Assembly (NCBI RefSeq): GCF_052089425.1
Contig: NZ_JBQCZW010000048.1
Span: 1 to 13,169 of the forward strand
Reading direction: 5' to 3'
From: Ancrocorticia sp052089425
GTDB taxonomy: Bacteria > Actinomycetota > Actinomycetes > Actinomycetales > Actinomycetaceae
Length of the DNA stretch: 13,169 nucleotides
This document shows, in pieces, positions 5,239 through 12,374 of this stretch. Below the pieces are notes generated by a model that had not been told where the DNA came from, did not search any database, and saw only the letters and a list, made by a program, of their open reading frames with translations. The position numbers were made by a program, and so were the translations under genes. The number at the start of each line of letters is the position of its first letter. Within the stretch, counting starts at the first letter, position 1.

Positions 5239-6441
5239 TTAAGCGGCTTTCTTGAACACGGACGTGAGCTTGACGCGCTCGCCCACGTGGAGGATGGAGC
5301 GTTCGTAGATCTTGCCCGCAAGCATGCCAAGAAGCGGGATGGCGATCACCGTGAGACCAATGGCCAGCACCTGCTCCCACACTTCCACGCCTCCAACGGC
5401 CGCGCGCATCGGCATGAGGTAAGGCGAGAAGGCCGGGATATAAGACAGCACCTTCGTGAGGGTCGCATCGGGCTGGTAGGGCACAAGATACATCGCAACG
5501 TAAAGCGGGATGATCTGCAGGAAGATGATGGGGGTCTGAACGGCACCCACATCCTCTTGGCGCGATACCGTGGCGGACAGCCCGCCGGTGATAGACGCGA
5601 AGGTGAAGTATCCCAAAATGATCCACACGAGCATCATGGGTACATAACCCCAGATACCGAGGGCTCCGAACGCGGTGAATAGGTTGCCAATATCCTCGAG
5701 TAGCCCCGCGATAGCAAGCCCGCCGAGCATCCCCAGCAAATACAACAGGAGAATAACGAGCATGCCGGAGCCAATGCCGAGGATCTTGCCCATGAGCAGG
5801 GTGCGCGGGCGCACGGTAGTCAGCAGGATTTCCACGACTCGGCTCGATTTTTCTTCAACAACGCCGGCAGACAGCACCGAGATGCCCATGATGGTCATGA
5901 GGAAGAGAATCATGATGGCCGCCATACCCACCGCGTAGCCGATGGGGTTCGCGCTGATGGCGTCTTCCGAGACGTCTACGTGCTGAATAGTGAGCAGCGA
6001 ATCGAGGCTCGCCACCAGTTCAGGGCTGGCGCCGGGATCTTCGCTTGTAATGTACTTGGCCGTGGCAACAACCACTAGGTCGCGGACGGGGCTGTCTGAA
6101 TTGCCGGAGGAGATGGTGGGAGATGCAGGATCGCCCGAAACAATCGCCTCAAAATTGGCATCTTCTTCGTTGTAGGCGGTTTCGGGATCCGTTTCCCCGA
6201 TGTCCTCCAGCTCAACGCCTGGGGTGTCCGAAAGGAATTCGCCAAGCGGTGCCGCCTCGGTGGTGATACCAACGGTGTAGAGGTCCGCGCTGGGATCGGG
6301 AGTTTCATCGCCATCGTCCAACAGGAATCGCCCAACGATTCCTGCGATGAGGAGCAGCGCCACGATCACGGCGGTGGAAATCCGCATGGATCGTGTACCG
6401 AGCAGCGTGGTGAATTCGCGTTTAACAACCAGTCCTAGCAT
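5239..6441 (-). CDS. ABC-2 type exporter permease (NatB-like)
   Basis: The 400-residue protein begins MLGLVVKREFTTLLGTRSMR, has a first membrane helix at about 20-41, then a ~120-residue polar domain (acidic and Pro/Ser-rich, outside the membrane). A block of five or so further helices runs from about 165 to 385. The motif VVEEKSSRVVEILLTTVRP between helices 2 and 3 is the hallmark of the NatB / YhaP group of ABC-2 permeases (COG1668 type), associated with Na+ export or drug/peptide extrusion. The start is the ATG at 6441, two bases after the stop of the ATPase gene and seven bases after GAAGGGAG. An upstream in-frame start inside the ATPase gene is rejected. It is the second gene of a tetR-natA-natB-like operon. 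The true substrate is not deducible. Confidence 0.9.
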   Translation of the reverse strand: MLGLVVKREFTTLLGTRSMRISTAVIVALLLIAGIVGRFLLDDGDETPDPSADLYTVGITTEAAPLGEFLSDTPGVELEDIGETDPETAYNEEDANFEAIVSGDPASPTISSGNSDSPVRDLVVVATAKYITSEDPGASPELVASLDSLLTIQHVDVSEDAISANPIGYAVGMAAIMILFLMTIMGISVLSAGVVEEKSSRVVEILLTTVRPRTLLMGKILGIGSGMLVILLLYLLGMLGGLAIAGLLEDIGNLFTAFGALGIWGYVPMMLVWIILGYFTFASITGGLSATVSRQEDVGAVQTPIIFLQIIPLYVAMYLVPYQPDATLTKVLSYIPAFSPYLMPMRAAVGGVEVWEQVLAIGLTVIAIPLLGMLAGKIYERSILHVGERVKLTSVFKKAA

Positions 6442-6443
6442 GC

Positions 6444-7442
6444 TTAGGCTCCCTTCTTCCGGCCGAACCATCCCCGCTTTTTGGGTTCCTCCGTCTTATC
6501 CGGTTCCTCGTCAGGCGTGACTACCACGTTGTTGAAGAGTTCGGAGAGGTGTGGGCGGCGCGGCGCAAACTCGTGCACGGGGCCGGCGGCCATGAGGGTT
6601 CGGAGCACATCTTGATCACTGACCCCATGTGGCGGCGTGAAGACGAAGCGGGTGACGCCATCGCGGGCGGGAGCCTCCGCCGTGCCCGCCAGAGGATCGG
6701 GTTCCAGCGAGATCCTGAGCGGCTGGAGCGCCGCAGCCGCATCGGCCTGAGAAAGGCCTACGGCGGCAGCGAATTGTTCGGCATCGGTGGTGCGAAGTTC
6801 GTCCACGGTACCCTCGGCAACCATCGAGCCTTGGGAAATGATGCCCACGCGTTCGCTCAGGCGCTCCACAAGGTCCAACTGATGGGAGGAGAAAATGACG
6901 GGCGCGCCCGTGGCCGCCTTCTCTTGAAGAACGTTGCTCATCACCTCCACAGCCGTGGGGTCCAGCCCGGAGAATGGTTCGTCCAGAATCAGGAGGTCAG
7001 GATTGTGGACGAGTGCTGAAGCTAGTTGCACGCGCTGCTGATTACCTAGCGAGAGCTTCTGAACATTGTCATCACGGCGCCATGCGATCCCCAGCCGTTC
7101 GGCCCACTTGTCCGTGTTTTCGCGGGCTGCAGCCTTGTCTAGACCGTGGAGCCGCGCCAGATACTCCAGCTGTGGCCCAACCTGCATACGCGGGTAGAGC
7201 CCGCGTTCGGATGGCATGTAGCCGATACGCCGGCGCGTGGCAAAGTCTAAAGGCGTGCCGTTCCACTCCACCTCGCCCGATTCGGCGGCCATCACACCCA
7301 TCATGATGCGCATCGCCGTAGTTTTTCCGGCACCGTTGGATCCCACGAAACCGAAGATCTCTCCCGGATTCACATGGAAACTCAAGTTGTCGAGTGCCTT
7401 CAGGCTCCCGAAGGTCTTGTTTAACTGACGGATCTCAAGCAT
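6444..7442 (-). CDS. ABC transporter ATP-binding protein (NatA-like)
   Basis: This 332-residue nucleotide-binding subunit has Walker A GSNGAGKT (34-41), signature LSLGNQQR (130-137), Walker B LLILDEP (150-156), D-loop SGLDP and H-loop H187 in FSSHQ. All catalytic elements are intact. The ~110-residue C-terminal extension ends in a basic tail (KKRGWFGRKKGA), the pattern of NatA-type export ATPases. The ATG at 7442 follows AGGGGAATCC. The longer upstream frame has no ribosome binding site and adds no family sequence. It partners the permease encoded 2 bp downstream to form a dimeric exporter (two ATPase, two permease chains). A TetR gene lies 95 bp upstream in the same orientation and is the likely regulator. 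Confidence 0.93.
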   Translation of the reverse strand: MLEIRQLNKTFGSLKALDNLSFHVNPGEIFGFVGSNGAGKTTAMRIMMGVMAAESGEVEWNGTPLDFATRRRIGYMPSERGLYPRMQVGPQLEYLARLHGLDKAAARENTDKWAERLGIAWRRDDNVQKLSLGNQQRVQLASALVHNPDLLILDEPFSGLDPTAVEVMSNVLQEKAATGAPVIFSSHQLDLVERLSERVGIISQGSMVAEGTVDELRTTDAEQFAAAVGLSQADAAAALQPLRISLEPDPLAGTAEAPARDGVTRFVFTPPHGVSDQDVLRTLMAAGPVHEFAPRRPHLSELFNNVVVTPDEEPDKTEEPKKRGWFGRKKGA

Positions 7443-7537
7443 GGATTCCCCTGTCTGTTCGGCCACGAACCTACCAGAGTACAGGGCATTGGTCACGAGT
7501 TTGCGAAATGTCCGTAACGGGCGGTGAAGCTGGAGCG

Positions 7538-8197
7538 TTACTCGGTTACGTCGCGGCTGGCGATCCGGGGATTGCGTTCCATCGATCGCAGGCCGAGCCA
7601 CAGAAGATTGACCACATGGGCGGCTGTGACTTCCTTGGATGGCTCCTGCTCATCTACCCACCATTGGCCGATCCGTGCGATGGCTCCTGCTAGAAGCTGG
7701 CCGTAGATCGGAGATGTTCGGGGGTCCAGTCCCTGCTCCTCCAGCACGGGAGCCAGCAATTCGGCTACCTGTTCGGCAACGTCAGCCATGACGGTGGTGA
7801 ACGTTCCACCGGAAACTGCGGCGGGGGATTGGTGCGAGAGCAGGCGGAAGCCGTCCGCATTCGATTCGATGTAGTCCAGAAGAGAGAGCACGATACGTTC
7901 CAGCATGTCCCGTGGATGGAGGCCCGGGCGCATCTGGGCGCTCAACATATCGGATAGGTGCGTGACCTCGCGATCAACGATCACTTGATACAGCCCCTCC
8001 TTACCTCCAAAATGCTCGTACACAACGGGCTTGGACACGTTGGAGGCTGAGGCGATTTCCTCGATCGAAACGGCGTCGTAACCGCGCGCCCCGAAAAGCT
8101 CGCGGGCGATTCCGATCAGTTGCTCGCGGCGCTGAGCACGCGACATCCGCACGCGCTTGGGAGATCCATCAACAGGAGGCGTATTCATACCCTCCAT
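7538..8197 (-). CDS. TetR-family transcriptional regulator
   Basis: The protein is 219 residues from the ATG at 8197. The TetR DNA-binding domain covers about 18-75: RREQLIGIARELFGARGYDA, then VSIEEIASASNVSKPVVYEH and FGGKEGLY (the HTH and the conserved 'YxHFxxKExL' element). The C-terminal ligand domain is helical with no obvious ligand signature. The next ATG (8188, MNTPP) is close behind: it has a CATAAT -10-like box 7 bp upstream and could be the start of a leaderless message. A 23-bp perfect inverted repeat lies at 8265-8287, upstream of both starts. The gene leads into the ABC exporter operon (95 bp gap) on the same strand, so it most likely represses itself and the exporter and responds to an exported compound. 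A longer frame from 8284 starts inside the inverted repeat and is rejected. Confidence 0.9.
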   Translation of the reverse strand: MEGMNTPPVDGSPKRVRMSRAQRREQLIGIARELFGARGYDAVSIEEIASASNVSKPVVYEHFGGKEGLYQVIVDREVTHLSDMLSAQMRPGLHPRDMLERIVLSLLDYIESNADGFRLLSHQSPAAVSGGTFTTVMADVAEQVAELLAPVLEEQGLDPRTSPIYGQLLAGAIARIGQWWVDEQEPSKEVTAAHVVNLLWLGLRSMERNPRIASRDVTE

Positions 8198-8264
8198 TAT
8201 GTCAGCCGGGCAAAGGCTGGGCACGGGTTCGGTGTTGTTGGTTTGTAAGCGGTCTGACTTAGAA

Positions 8265-8287
8265 AATGTGATGGCGAACATCACATT
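8265..8287. promoter_or_regulatory. Perfect 23-bp inverted repeat, probable TetR operator
   Basis: AATGTGATG-GCGAA-CATCACATT is a perfect 9-bp-arm dyad with a 5-bp spacer. It lies 68 bp upstream of the tetR start (minus) and 113 bp upstream of the secreted-protein start (plus). Size and symmetry are typical of TetR-family operators, and its position would allow control of both divergent genes. Which regulator binds is inferred. Confidence 0.6.
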
Positions 8288-8400
8288 CCATAGGTACCGT
8301 TAGTTTTACGGAAGTGTATCTCGGACTGATCTGCGCGAACACGTAGTTTCGTCCGTTTCGCTCTACTTTTGAAATTTAGGAACTATTGGAGGAAACAAGT

Positions 8401-8983
8401 ATGCGAGTATTCAAGAAATCTATTGCTTTCGTGAGCGGAGTTTTTTTTGGCATGCTCTCTAGCGACAGCTCCCCCGGGCGCTGAATCAGATGCGTCGAGC
8501 ACTTCAGAGACGGAGTCCGAGATGACGACGATTGTGGGTGGCACAACTCAATCCATCGATCCCACTCGCTGGGACTACGTTCCGCCTTCCGACGAAACCG
8601 CAGAGGGTGTAGAACCCTTAGACGCTAACGGTGGCGAGCCAATCGGAGGCTTCACGATCAACGTGAATGGTGTACCGATCGGAATTCCAAAGATGATTCT
8701 TCGGCACAATATTAAAGGGACGAAGTTGAAAGTGAACACTGAGGAGGCAAGGATCGAGACAACTGGGGCAACGGTGTGTAACTATCGTTTTGATTTCCAA
8801 AATCGCTATGGCAAGAAGATATATAAGACTAACAGCACCGGCGTTTATTCGAAATGTACAATTAATTCCGGTTGGGTCAAGAACTCCTATGCGCCTTTCA
8901 CTGCGAAAAGAGGGGTTCAGTGTGTGCGGTTGTTCTCGAATGGCGTGTTTGTGGGAGAACAGTGCCACAGTATTGTTCCCTAG
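8401..8983 (+). pseudogene. Small secreted protein with T8-tract frameshift in its signal peptide (phase-variable candidate)
   Basis: An ideal ribosome binding site (GGAGG, 8 nt) precedes the ATG at 8401. The frame reads MRVFKKSIAFVSGVFFGMLS and stops after 27 codons (TGA at 8482-8484). Removing one T from the T8 run at 8441-8448 joins it to the second frame. This gives a 193-residue protein whose start becomes MRVFKKSIAFVSGVFLACSL-ATA, a textbook export signal (basic n-region, hydrophobic core, A-T-A cleavage site). The mature part is a Ser/Thr/Glu-rich segment and a β-rich C-terminal domain (~110 residues) with four cysteines (in TVCNYRF, YSKCTI, VQCVRLF, EQCHSIVP), enough for two disulfides. 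I do not recognise the domain. Either it is a phase-variable gene caught in the OFF state, a recent frameshift, or a homopolymer sequencing error. A GGAG six bases before TTG 8447 could also start the second frame without the signal. Confidence 0.6.
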
Positions 8984-9037
8984 AAATAGAGTAATAGACC
9001 CATAATTGAGTGAAATCAAAATGATAAGGTGATTCCC

Positions 9038-9379
9038 TTGACGGTCTTACGGAAGATATTTTCTGCCATCTTCCCGGTGCTGTGCCTGATTTCGATTGGT
9101 TGTTTGATCGCAGCTATCAACTGGGTAGGTACCGCGGGAGGGTTCCTGAATGATCCTGATTCAGACCCAGAGCTTTTGAGATTAGTGATAGAGCGAGTTC
9201 AGCGTGGTACAGGTTATTTGATTATCAGCGTTGCGACCGCATTCGCGGCTGTGGGCATTCGCTGGTTGACGACGGTGAACAGGTGTGACGTGGACAGATT
9301 GCAGGAGCGACAGACGGATGGACGCGACCAAGAATTCGATGACTCTAGAGCCTCGGTTCCCGGTAACAAGGTGAGCTAA
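9038..9379 (+). CDS. Small two-helix membrane protein, partner gene of the secreted protein
   Basis: From TTG at 9038 (AAGGTG, six bases upstream) the product is 113 residues. An in-frame GTG at 9029 would add three residues but has no ribosome binding site. A first hydrophobic helix (about 8-29: IFPVLCLISIGCLIAAINWV) and a second (about 58-76: YLIISVATAFAAVGIRWL) flank a short acidic loop with DPDSDPELL. The C-terminal ~35 residues are highly polar and charged and probably cytoplasmic or periplasmic. The gene follows the secreted-protein frame by 54 bp on the same strand and ends just before a strong hairpin, so the two look like one transcription unit. I do not recognise the family. Immunity, anchoring or export assistance for the secreted protein are all possible. 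Confidence 0.6.
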   Translation: MTVLRKIFSAIFPVLCLISIGCLIAAINWVGTAGGFLNDPDSDPELLRLVIERVQRGTGYLIISVATAFAAVGIRWLTTVNRCDVDRLQERQTDGRDQEFDDSRASVPGNKVS

Positions 9380-9438
9380 GTTCCCTAGCTGACATTGAGC
9401 TGCTTTCTATTGAGACATTGACGATTAGAACAAGCGAA

Positions 9439-9483
9439 GCGCCCGCACGAGTACCTACCCCTTCGAGGTACTCGTGAGGGCGC
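9439..9483. terminator. Strong 17-bp hairpin between convergent genes
   Basis: GCGCCC-G-CACGAGTACCT (9439-9456), a 9-base loop and AGGTACTCGTG-A-GGGCGC (9466-9483) form a stem of 17 pairs with one mismatch. It lies 59 bp after the small membrane-protein stop and 12 bp beyond the stop of the convergent DUF2165 gene. There is no T-run, so this is a probable intercistronic terminator or mRNA 3' stabiliser, not a classic intrinsic terminator. Confidence 0.55.
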
Positions 9484-9495
9484 CGCGCGTGATTG

Positions 9496-10059
9496 CTACT
9501 TGGCTTCTGGGACCGATTCGTCCTTGGGTGCCTTATCGAAACGGTCGCCCCCAATCCACGTAATGATCAGGACGGTTGCGATATAGGTGCACAGACGGAC
9601 CGCATCGGGAATACCGTTCCACGATTCGTTCATCCACATGCCGAACCATTCGCCACCCACAGCTTGGAATCCAAGGAACCAAAGCACTAGTGCGGCTACG
9701 CATCCGAGCGATCCCCACTTCTTGGACGCGTAGAAATCAGCATCGCTCTTGCTTGCCGTACGAGCCATCTTGTAGGCACCGAACAAGCATGCACACATGA
9801 TGAACGTCTCAAGCAAGATGACGCCAATGTAGGCGGCATGCCATGCCCATTCCCAAGGAATGGCCCGGTACTCGATGGTCAGCCCAAGATCTGGCCGGCG
9901 CGAATCCATCGCGAGGACGTGCTGAACGAATTGGAAGTTCGTGTTGTAGTCCGTTACGTTTCCGAAAACTACCAACAGGGCAAATAGGCCAACTGTTGCC
10001 ACCAAGAGTGCCTTCGCGTAACGAATAGTTTTGGTGGTAGTAATGATGTCTTTCCTCAT
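9496..10059 (-). CDS. DUF2165 family small integral membrane protein
   Basis: The 187-residue protein has four membrane helices (about 13-33, 74-95, 112-133, 152-170). It carries the family pattern: 'LFALLVVFGNVTDY' after helix 1, then NFQFVQHVLAMD and an acidic/aromatic loop YRAIPWEWAWHAAYIG before helix 2. DUF2165 proteins are common in Proteobacteria and Actinobacteria and have no established function. The start is the ATG at 10059, six bases after GGGGAG; the 16-residue extension upstream has no ribosome binding site. The gene is monocistronic, convergent with the secreted/membrane pair. A perfect 19-bp inverted repeat (10148-10166) overlaps a plausible -35 (TTCAAG) that is 17 bp from a -10-like TACGCT, suggesting regulated transcription. 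Confidence 0.85.
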   Translation of the reverse strand: MRKDIITTTKTIRYAKALLVATVGLFALLVVFGNVTDYNTNFQFVQHVLAMDSRRPDLGLTIEYRAIPWEWAWHAAYIGVILLETFIMCACLFGAYKMARTASKSDADFYASKKWGSLGCVAALVLWFLGFQAVGGEWFGMWMNESWNGIPDAVRLCTYIATVLIITWIGGDRFDKAPKDESVPEAK

Positions 10060-10147
10060 ATCACACTCCCCGAATCGTTCTAGTGGGCACCTTTGTCCCA
10101 CGGCCACAGAACGATCCGACGGGCAGAGCGTAACAGTTTTCGGTCAT

Positions 10148-10166
10148 AACTTGAACCATTCAAGTT
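10148..10166. promoter_or_regulatory. Perfect 19-bp inverted repeat upstream of the DUF2165 gene
   Basis: AACTTGAA-CCA-TTCAAGTT has 8-bp perfect arms. On the minus strand its second arm provides TTCAAG as a candidate -35, 17 bp from TACGCT as a -10. This lies about 90-110 bp upstream of the ATG at 10059. It is also upstream of the divergent tRNA-Gln/glmU unit. Operator identity is inferred; the binding regulator is unknown. Confidence 0.45.
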
Positions 10167-10253
10167 TAGGAATGTTGGCACGTGTAACAGCCCACACGTT
10201 GATCGAGAATTATGCTCGCGAGCGATCTCCCGTTAGAATCGTTCCGTTCACAA

Positions 10254-10324
10254 TCCGCCTTGGTGTAATGGCAGCACACGGGTCTTTGGAACCCTTAGTC
10301 CAGGTTCGAGTCCTGGAGGCGGAG
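10254..10324 (+). tRNA. tRNA-Gln (anticodon TTG)
   Basis: A 71-nt cloverleaf can be drawn by hand: acceptor TCCGCCT / AGGCGGA with discriminator G, D-arm stem GTG/CAC, anticodon loop CTTTGGA with TTG at 10286-10288, and T-arm CCAGG-TTCGAGT-CCTGG. The anticodon stem (CGGGT/ACCCT) has one C·T mismatch at its outer pair. CCA is not encoded. A -10-like TAGAAT lies at 10234-10239, 15 bp before the gene. It is co-oriented with glmU. Confidence 0.95.
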
Positions 10325-10354
10325 CTGGATGATCTCGGATGGAGAGGATCTGCC

Positions 10355-11368
10355 GTGGAGCAACGCCCAGCCGCAGTCATCGTTCTAGCCGCCGGCGCTG
10401 GCACGCGAATGAAATCGGCAACCCCGAAAGTTCTTCACGAAATGTGTGGGCGCACCCTGCTGGGCCATGCGATTCACGCGGCGCGTGGGTTGGACCCGGA
10501 GCAGGTCGCCGTCGTCGTCCGTCATCAACGTGATCGAGTAGCCGAACATGCCCTCGACGTTGATCCGAACGTCATCATTGCCGATCAAGACGAAATCAAA
10601 GGGACCGGGCGTGCCGTCTGGTGCGGACTTGAGGAGCTTCCCGCGGATCTGGAGGGCCCGGTTGTGGTGATGGCTGGCGATACGCCGCTGCTCAACACCG
10701 AAACGCTCGCGGAACTCGTGAACCATCTGGGGTCAAACGCCGTGACTGTGCTGACCACGAACGTTCCGGACTCAACCGGGTACGGGCGGATTCTGCGCGA
10801 CGAATCCGGGGCGATCTGCGGCGTGGTGGAACACACGGACGCGACTGCCGAGCAGCGCAAAATCCATGAAATCAACACGTCCACCTACGCATTCGATGCC
10901 GCCTTCCTGCGTGAGAATCTTGGCAATCTCGGTGCCGCGAATGCTCAGGGCGAGATGTACCTGACGGACATCGTGGAGTTGGCTTCGCGTTCCGGGGCAG
11001 GTGTTGGCGATCTCGTGCTGGGCGATTCGTGGCTGGTTGAGGGATGCAATGATCTTGCCCAGCTGGCGACTTTGCGCACTGAAATGAACCGGCGGATCGT
11101 TCACAAGTGGATGGTCAGTGGTGTGAGCATCGTTGATCCTGCCACAACCTACATCGATGTGGATGTGGAAATTGAAGCGGATTGTCGCATACTTCCGGGA
11201 ACGATTTTGGATGGCCGGACGCGTCTAGCATCTGGAGCAATTGTGGGGCCGGGCCAATACACTGATACAACGGTAGATGAAGGATCGGTTGCCTGTCATG
11301 TGGTGGCAACCGGGGCGCACATTCCAGCGGGAACTACGGTCCCGCCTTATTCGATCGCAAAGCGGTAG
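10355..11368 (+). CDS. glmU: GlmU, pyrophosphorylase domain with abbreviated acetyltransferase domain
   Basis: The start is GTG at 10355, six bases after GAGAGGA; longer frames run through the tRNA and are rejected. The N-terminal pyrophosphorylase domain (1-~235) carries LAAGAGTRMKS (11-21), GD at 108-109 in VMAGDTPLL, GYGRI, the INTSTYAF block and GEMYLTDIV. It makes UDP-GlcNAc from GlcNAc-1-P and UTP in the cytoplasm. The usual GTGHA motif is GTGRA here (R86). The C-terminal left-handed β-helix is only ~80 residues (SIVDPATTYIDVDVEIEADC onward) and ends at IPAGTTVPPYSIAKR. The canonical 450-490-residue enzyme continues through the acetyltransferase active site (the RPG, K, NH-Y and NYDG blocks). 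Those are absent, so this 337-residue protein probably cannot acetylate glucosamine-1-P. No frameshifted remainder fits in the 22 bp before prs. Confidence 0.85.
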   Translation: MEQRPAAVIVLAAGAGTRMKSATPKVLHEMCGRTLLGHAIHAARGLDPEQVAVVVRHQRDRVAEHALDVDPNVIIADQDEIKGTGRAVWCGLEELPADLEGPVVVMAGDTPLLNTETLAELVNHLGSNAVTVLTTNVPDSTGYGRILRDESGAICGVVEHTDATAEQRKIHEINTSTYAFDAAFLRENLGNLGAANAQGEMYLTDIVELASRSGAGVGDLVLGDSWLVEGCNDLAQLATLRTEMNRRIVHKWMVSGVSIVDPATTYIDVDVEIEADCRILPGTILDGRTRLASGAIVGPGQYTDTTVDEGSVACHVVATGAHIPAGTTVPPYSIAKR

Positions 11369-11390
11369 AAGGTAGAAGTAGGGAGCTTCC

Positions 11391-12374
11391 ATGACCGGGA
11401 TGCAAGTATCCAACGATAAGCGACTCAAGCTGGTAACTGGGCGGGCGCATCCTGAGCTCGCTGAGCAGGTGGCGGAGGAGCTCGGCATCGATCTGCTTCC
11501 CGTTTCCGCCTACGATTTCGCGAACTCGGAGATCTACGTGCGGTTCGAGGAATCGATCCGCGGTGCCGATGTGTTCATCCTTCAGTCCCACCCAGCGCCC
11601 ATCAATAAATGGATCATGGAACAGCTCATCATGATCGATGCTGCCAAGCGCGCATCTGCCAAGCGGATTACTGCCGTCACACCGTACTATCCCTACGCCC
11701 GCCAAGATAAGAAGCACCAGGGGCGCGAGCCGATCTCTGCCCGCCTTGTGGCGGACCTGTTCAAGACGGCCGGCGCTGATCGCATCATGAGCGTGGATCT
11801 GCACGCGGCGCAGGCGCAGGGCTTTTTCGACGGCCCGGTGGACCACTTGTGGGCGATGCCAACGCTTGTGGAATACGTGAAAACCAAGGTAGATCCTGAC
11901 CAAACCGTTGTGGTTTCACCAGATGCCGGGCGTATCAAGGTGGCCGAGCAGTGGGGCAACCGCCTAGGCGGGGTGCCACTGGCGTTCGTCCACAAGACCC
12001 GCGACATCACGCGCCCCAATCAGGCCACATCCAACCGCGTTGTTGGTGACGTTGCCGGGCGCACCGCCGTGATTGTTGACGATCTCATCGATACCGCCGG
12101 AACCATCTGCGGCGCCGTACGCGTTGTCCTAGAAGCTGGTGCGAAGGACGTGATTGTTGCGGCAACACACGGCGTCCTTTCGGATCCCGCCGTACAACGC
12201 CTGCAAGCCTCCGGGCTTCGCGAACTGGTTGTTACTGACACACTTCCCATCGAGGATGCCAAGCGCTTCCCCGAACTGACCATCCTCCCCATCGCGCCAG
12301 TTCTGGCCAAGGCCATTGACGCCGTGTTTGAGGACGATTCCGTGGCCGAAATCTTTGATGGGGATGCTGGTTAG
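11391..12374 (+). CDS. prs: Ribose-phosphate pyrophosphokinase (PRPP synthetase)
   Basis: This is a complete 327-residue class I PRPP synthetase that transfers pyrophosphate from ATP to ribose-5-phosphate. It feeds purine, pyrimidine, histidine, tryptophan and NAD synthesis. Visible motifs are the flexible loop PYYPYARQDKKHQGREPISA, the metal site SVDLHAAQAQGFF, VVSPDAGRIKVAE, and the PRPP-binding loop VIVDDLIDTAGTI. The ATG at 11391 is five bases after AGGGAG. The gap to glmU is 22 bp, so both are probably translated from one transcript, as in other Actinobacteria. Nothing is out of the ordinary in the enzyme itself. Confidence 0.97.
   Translation: MTGMQVSNDKRLKLVTGRAHPELAEQVAEELGIDLLPVSAYDFANSEIYVRFEESIRGADVFILQSHPAPINKWIMEQLIMIDAAKRASAKRITAVTPYYPYARQDKKHQGREPISARLVADLFKTAGADRIMSVDLHAAQAQGFFDGPVDHLWAMPTLVEYVKTKVDPDQTVVVSPDAGRIKVAEQWGNRLGGVPLAFVHKTRDITRPNQATSNRVVGDVAGRTAVIVDDLIDTAGTICGAVRVVLEAGAKDVIVAATHGVLSDPAVQRLQASGLRELVVTDTLPIEDAKRFPELTILPIAPVLAKAIDAVFEDDSVAEIFDGDAG

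Noticed and set aside
7443..7601. N-terminal extension of the ABC ATPase
   Set aside because: The added 53 residues overlap the tetR 3' end and are not family sequence; the ATG at 7442 follows AGGGGA.
8618..9019. Minus-strand frame opposite the secreted-protein gene
   Set aside because: It lacks a ribosome binding site and family pattern, while the plus strand has a strong ribosome binding site and a signal peptide.
10031..10354. N-terminal extension of GlmU
   Set aside because: The longer frame reads through the tRNA-Gln gene; the GTG at 10355 has a good ribosome binding site and starts exactly at the family's N-terminus.
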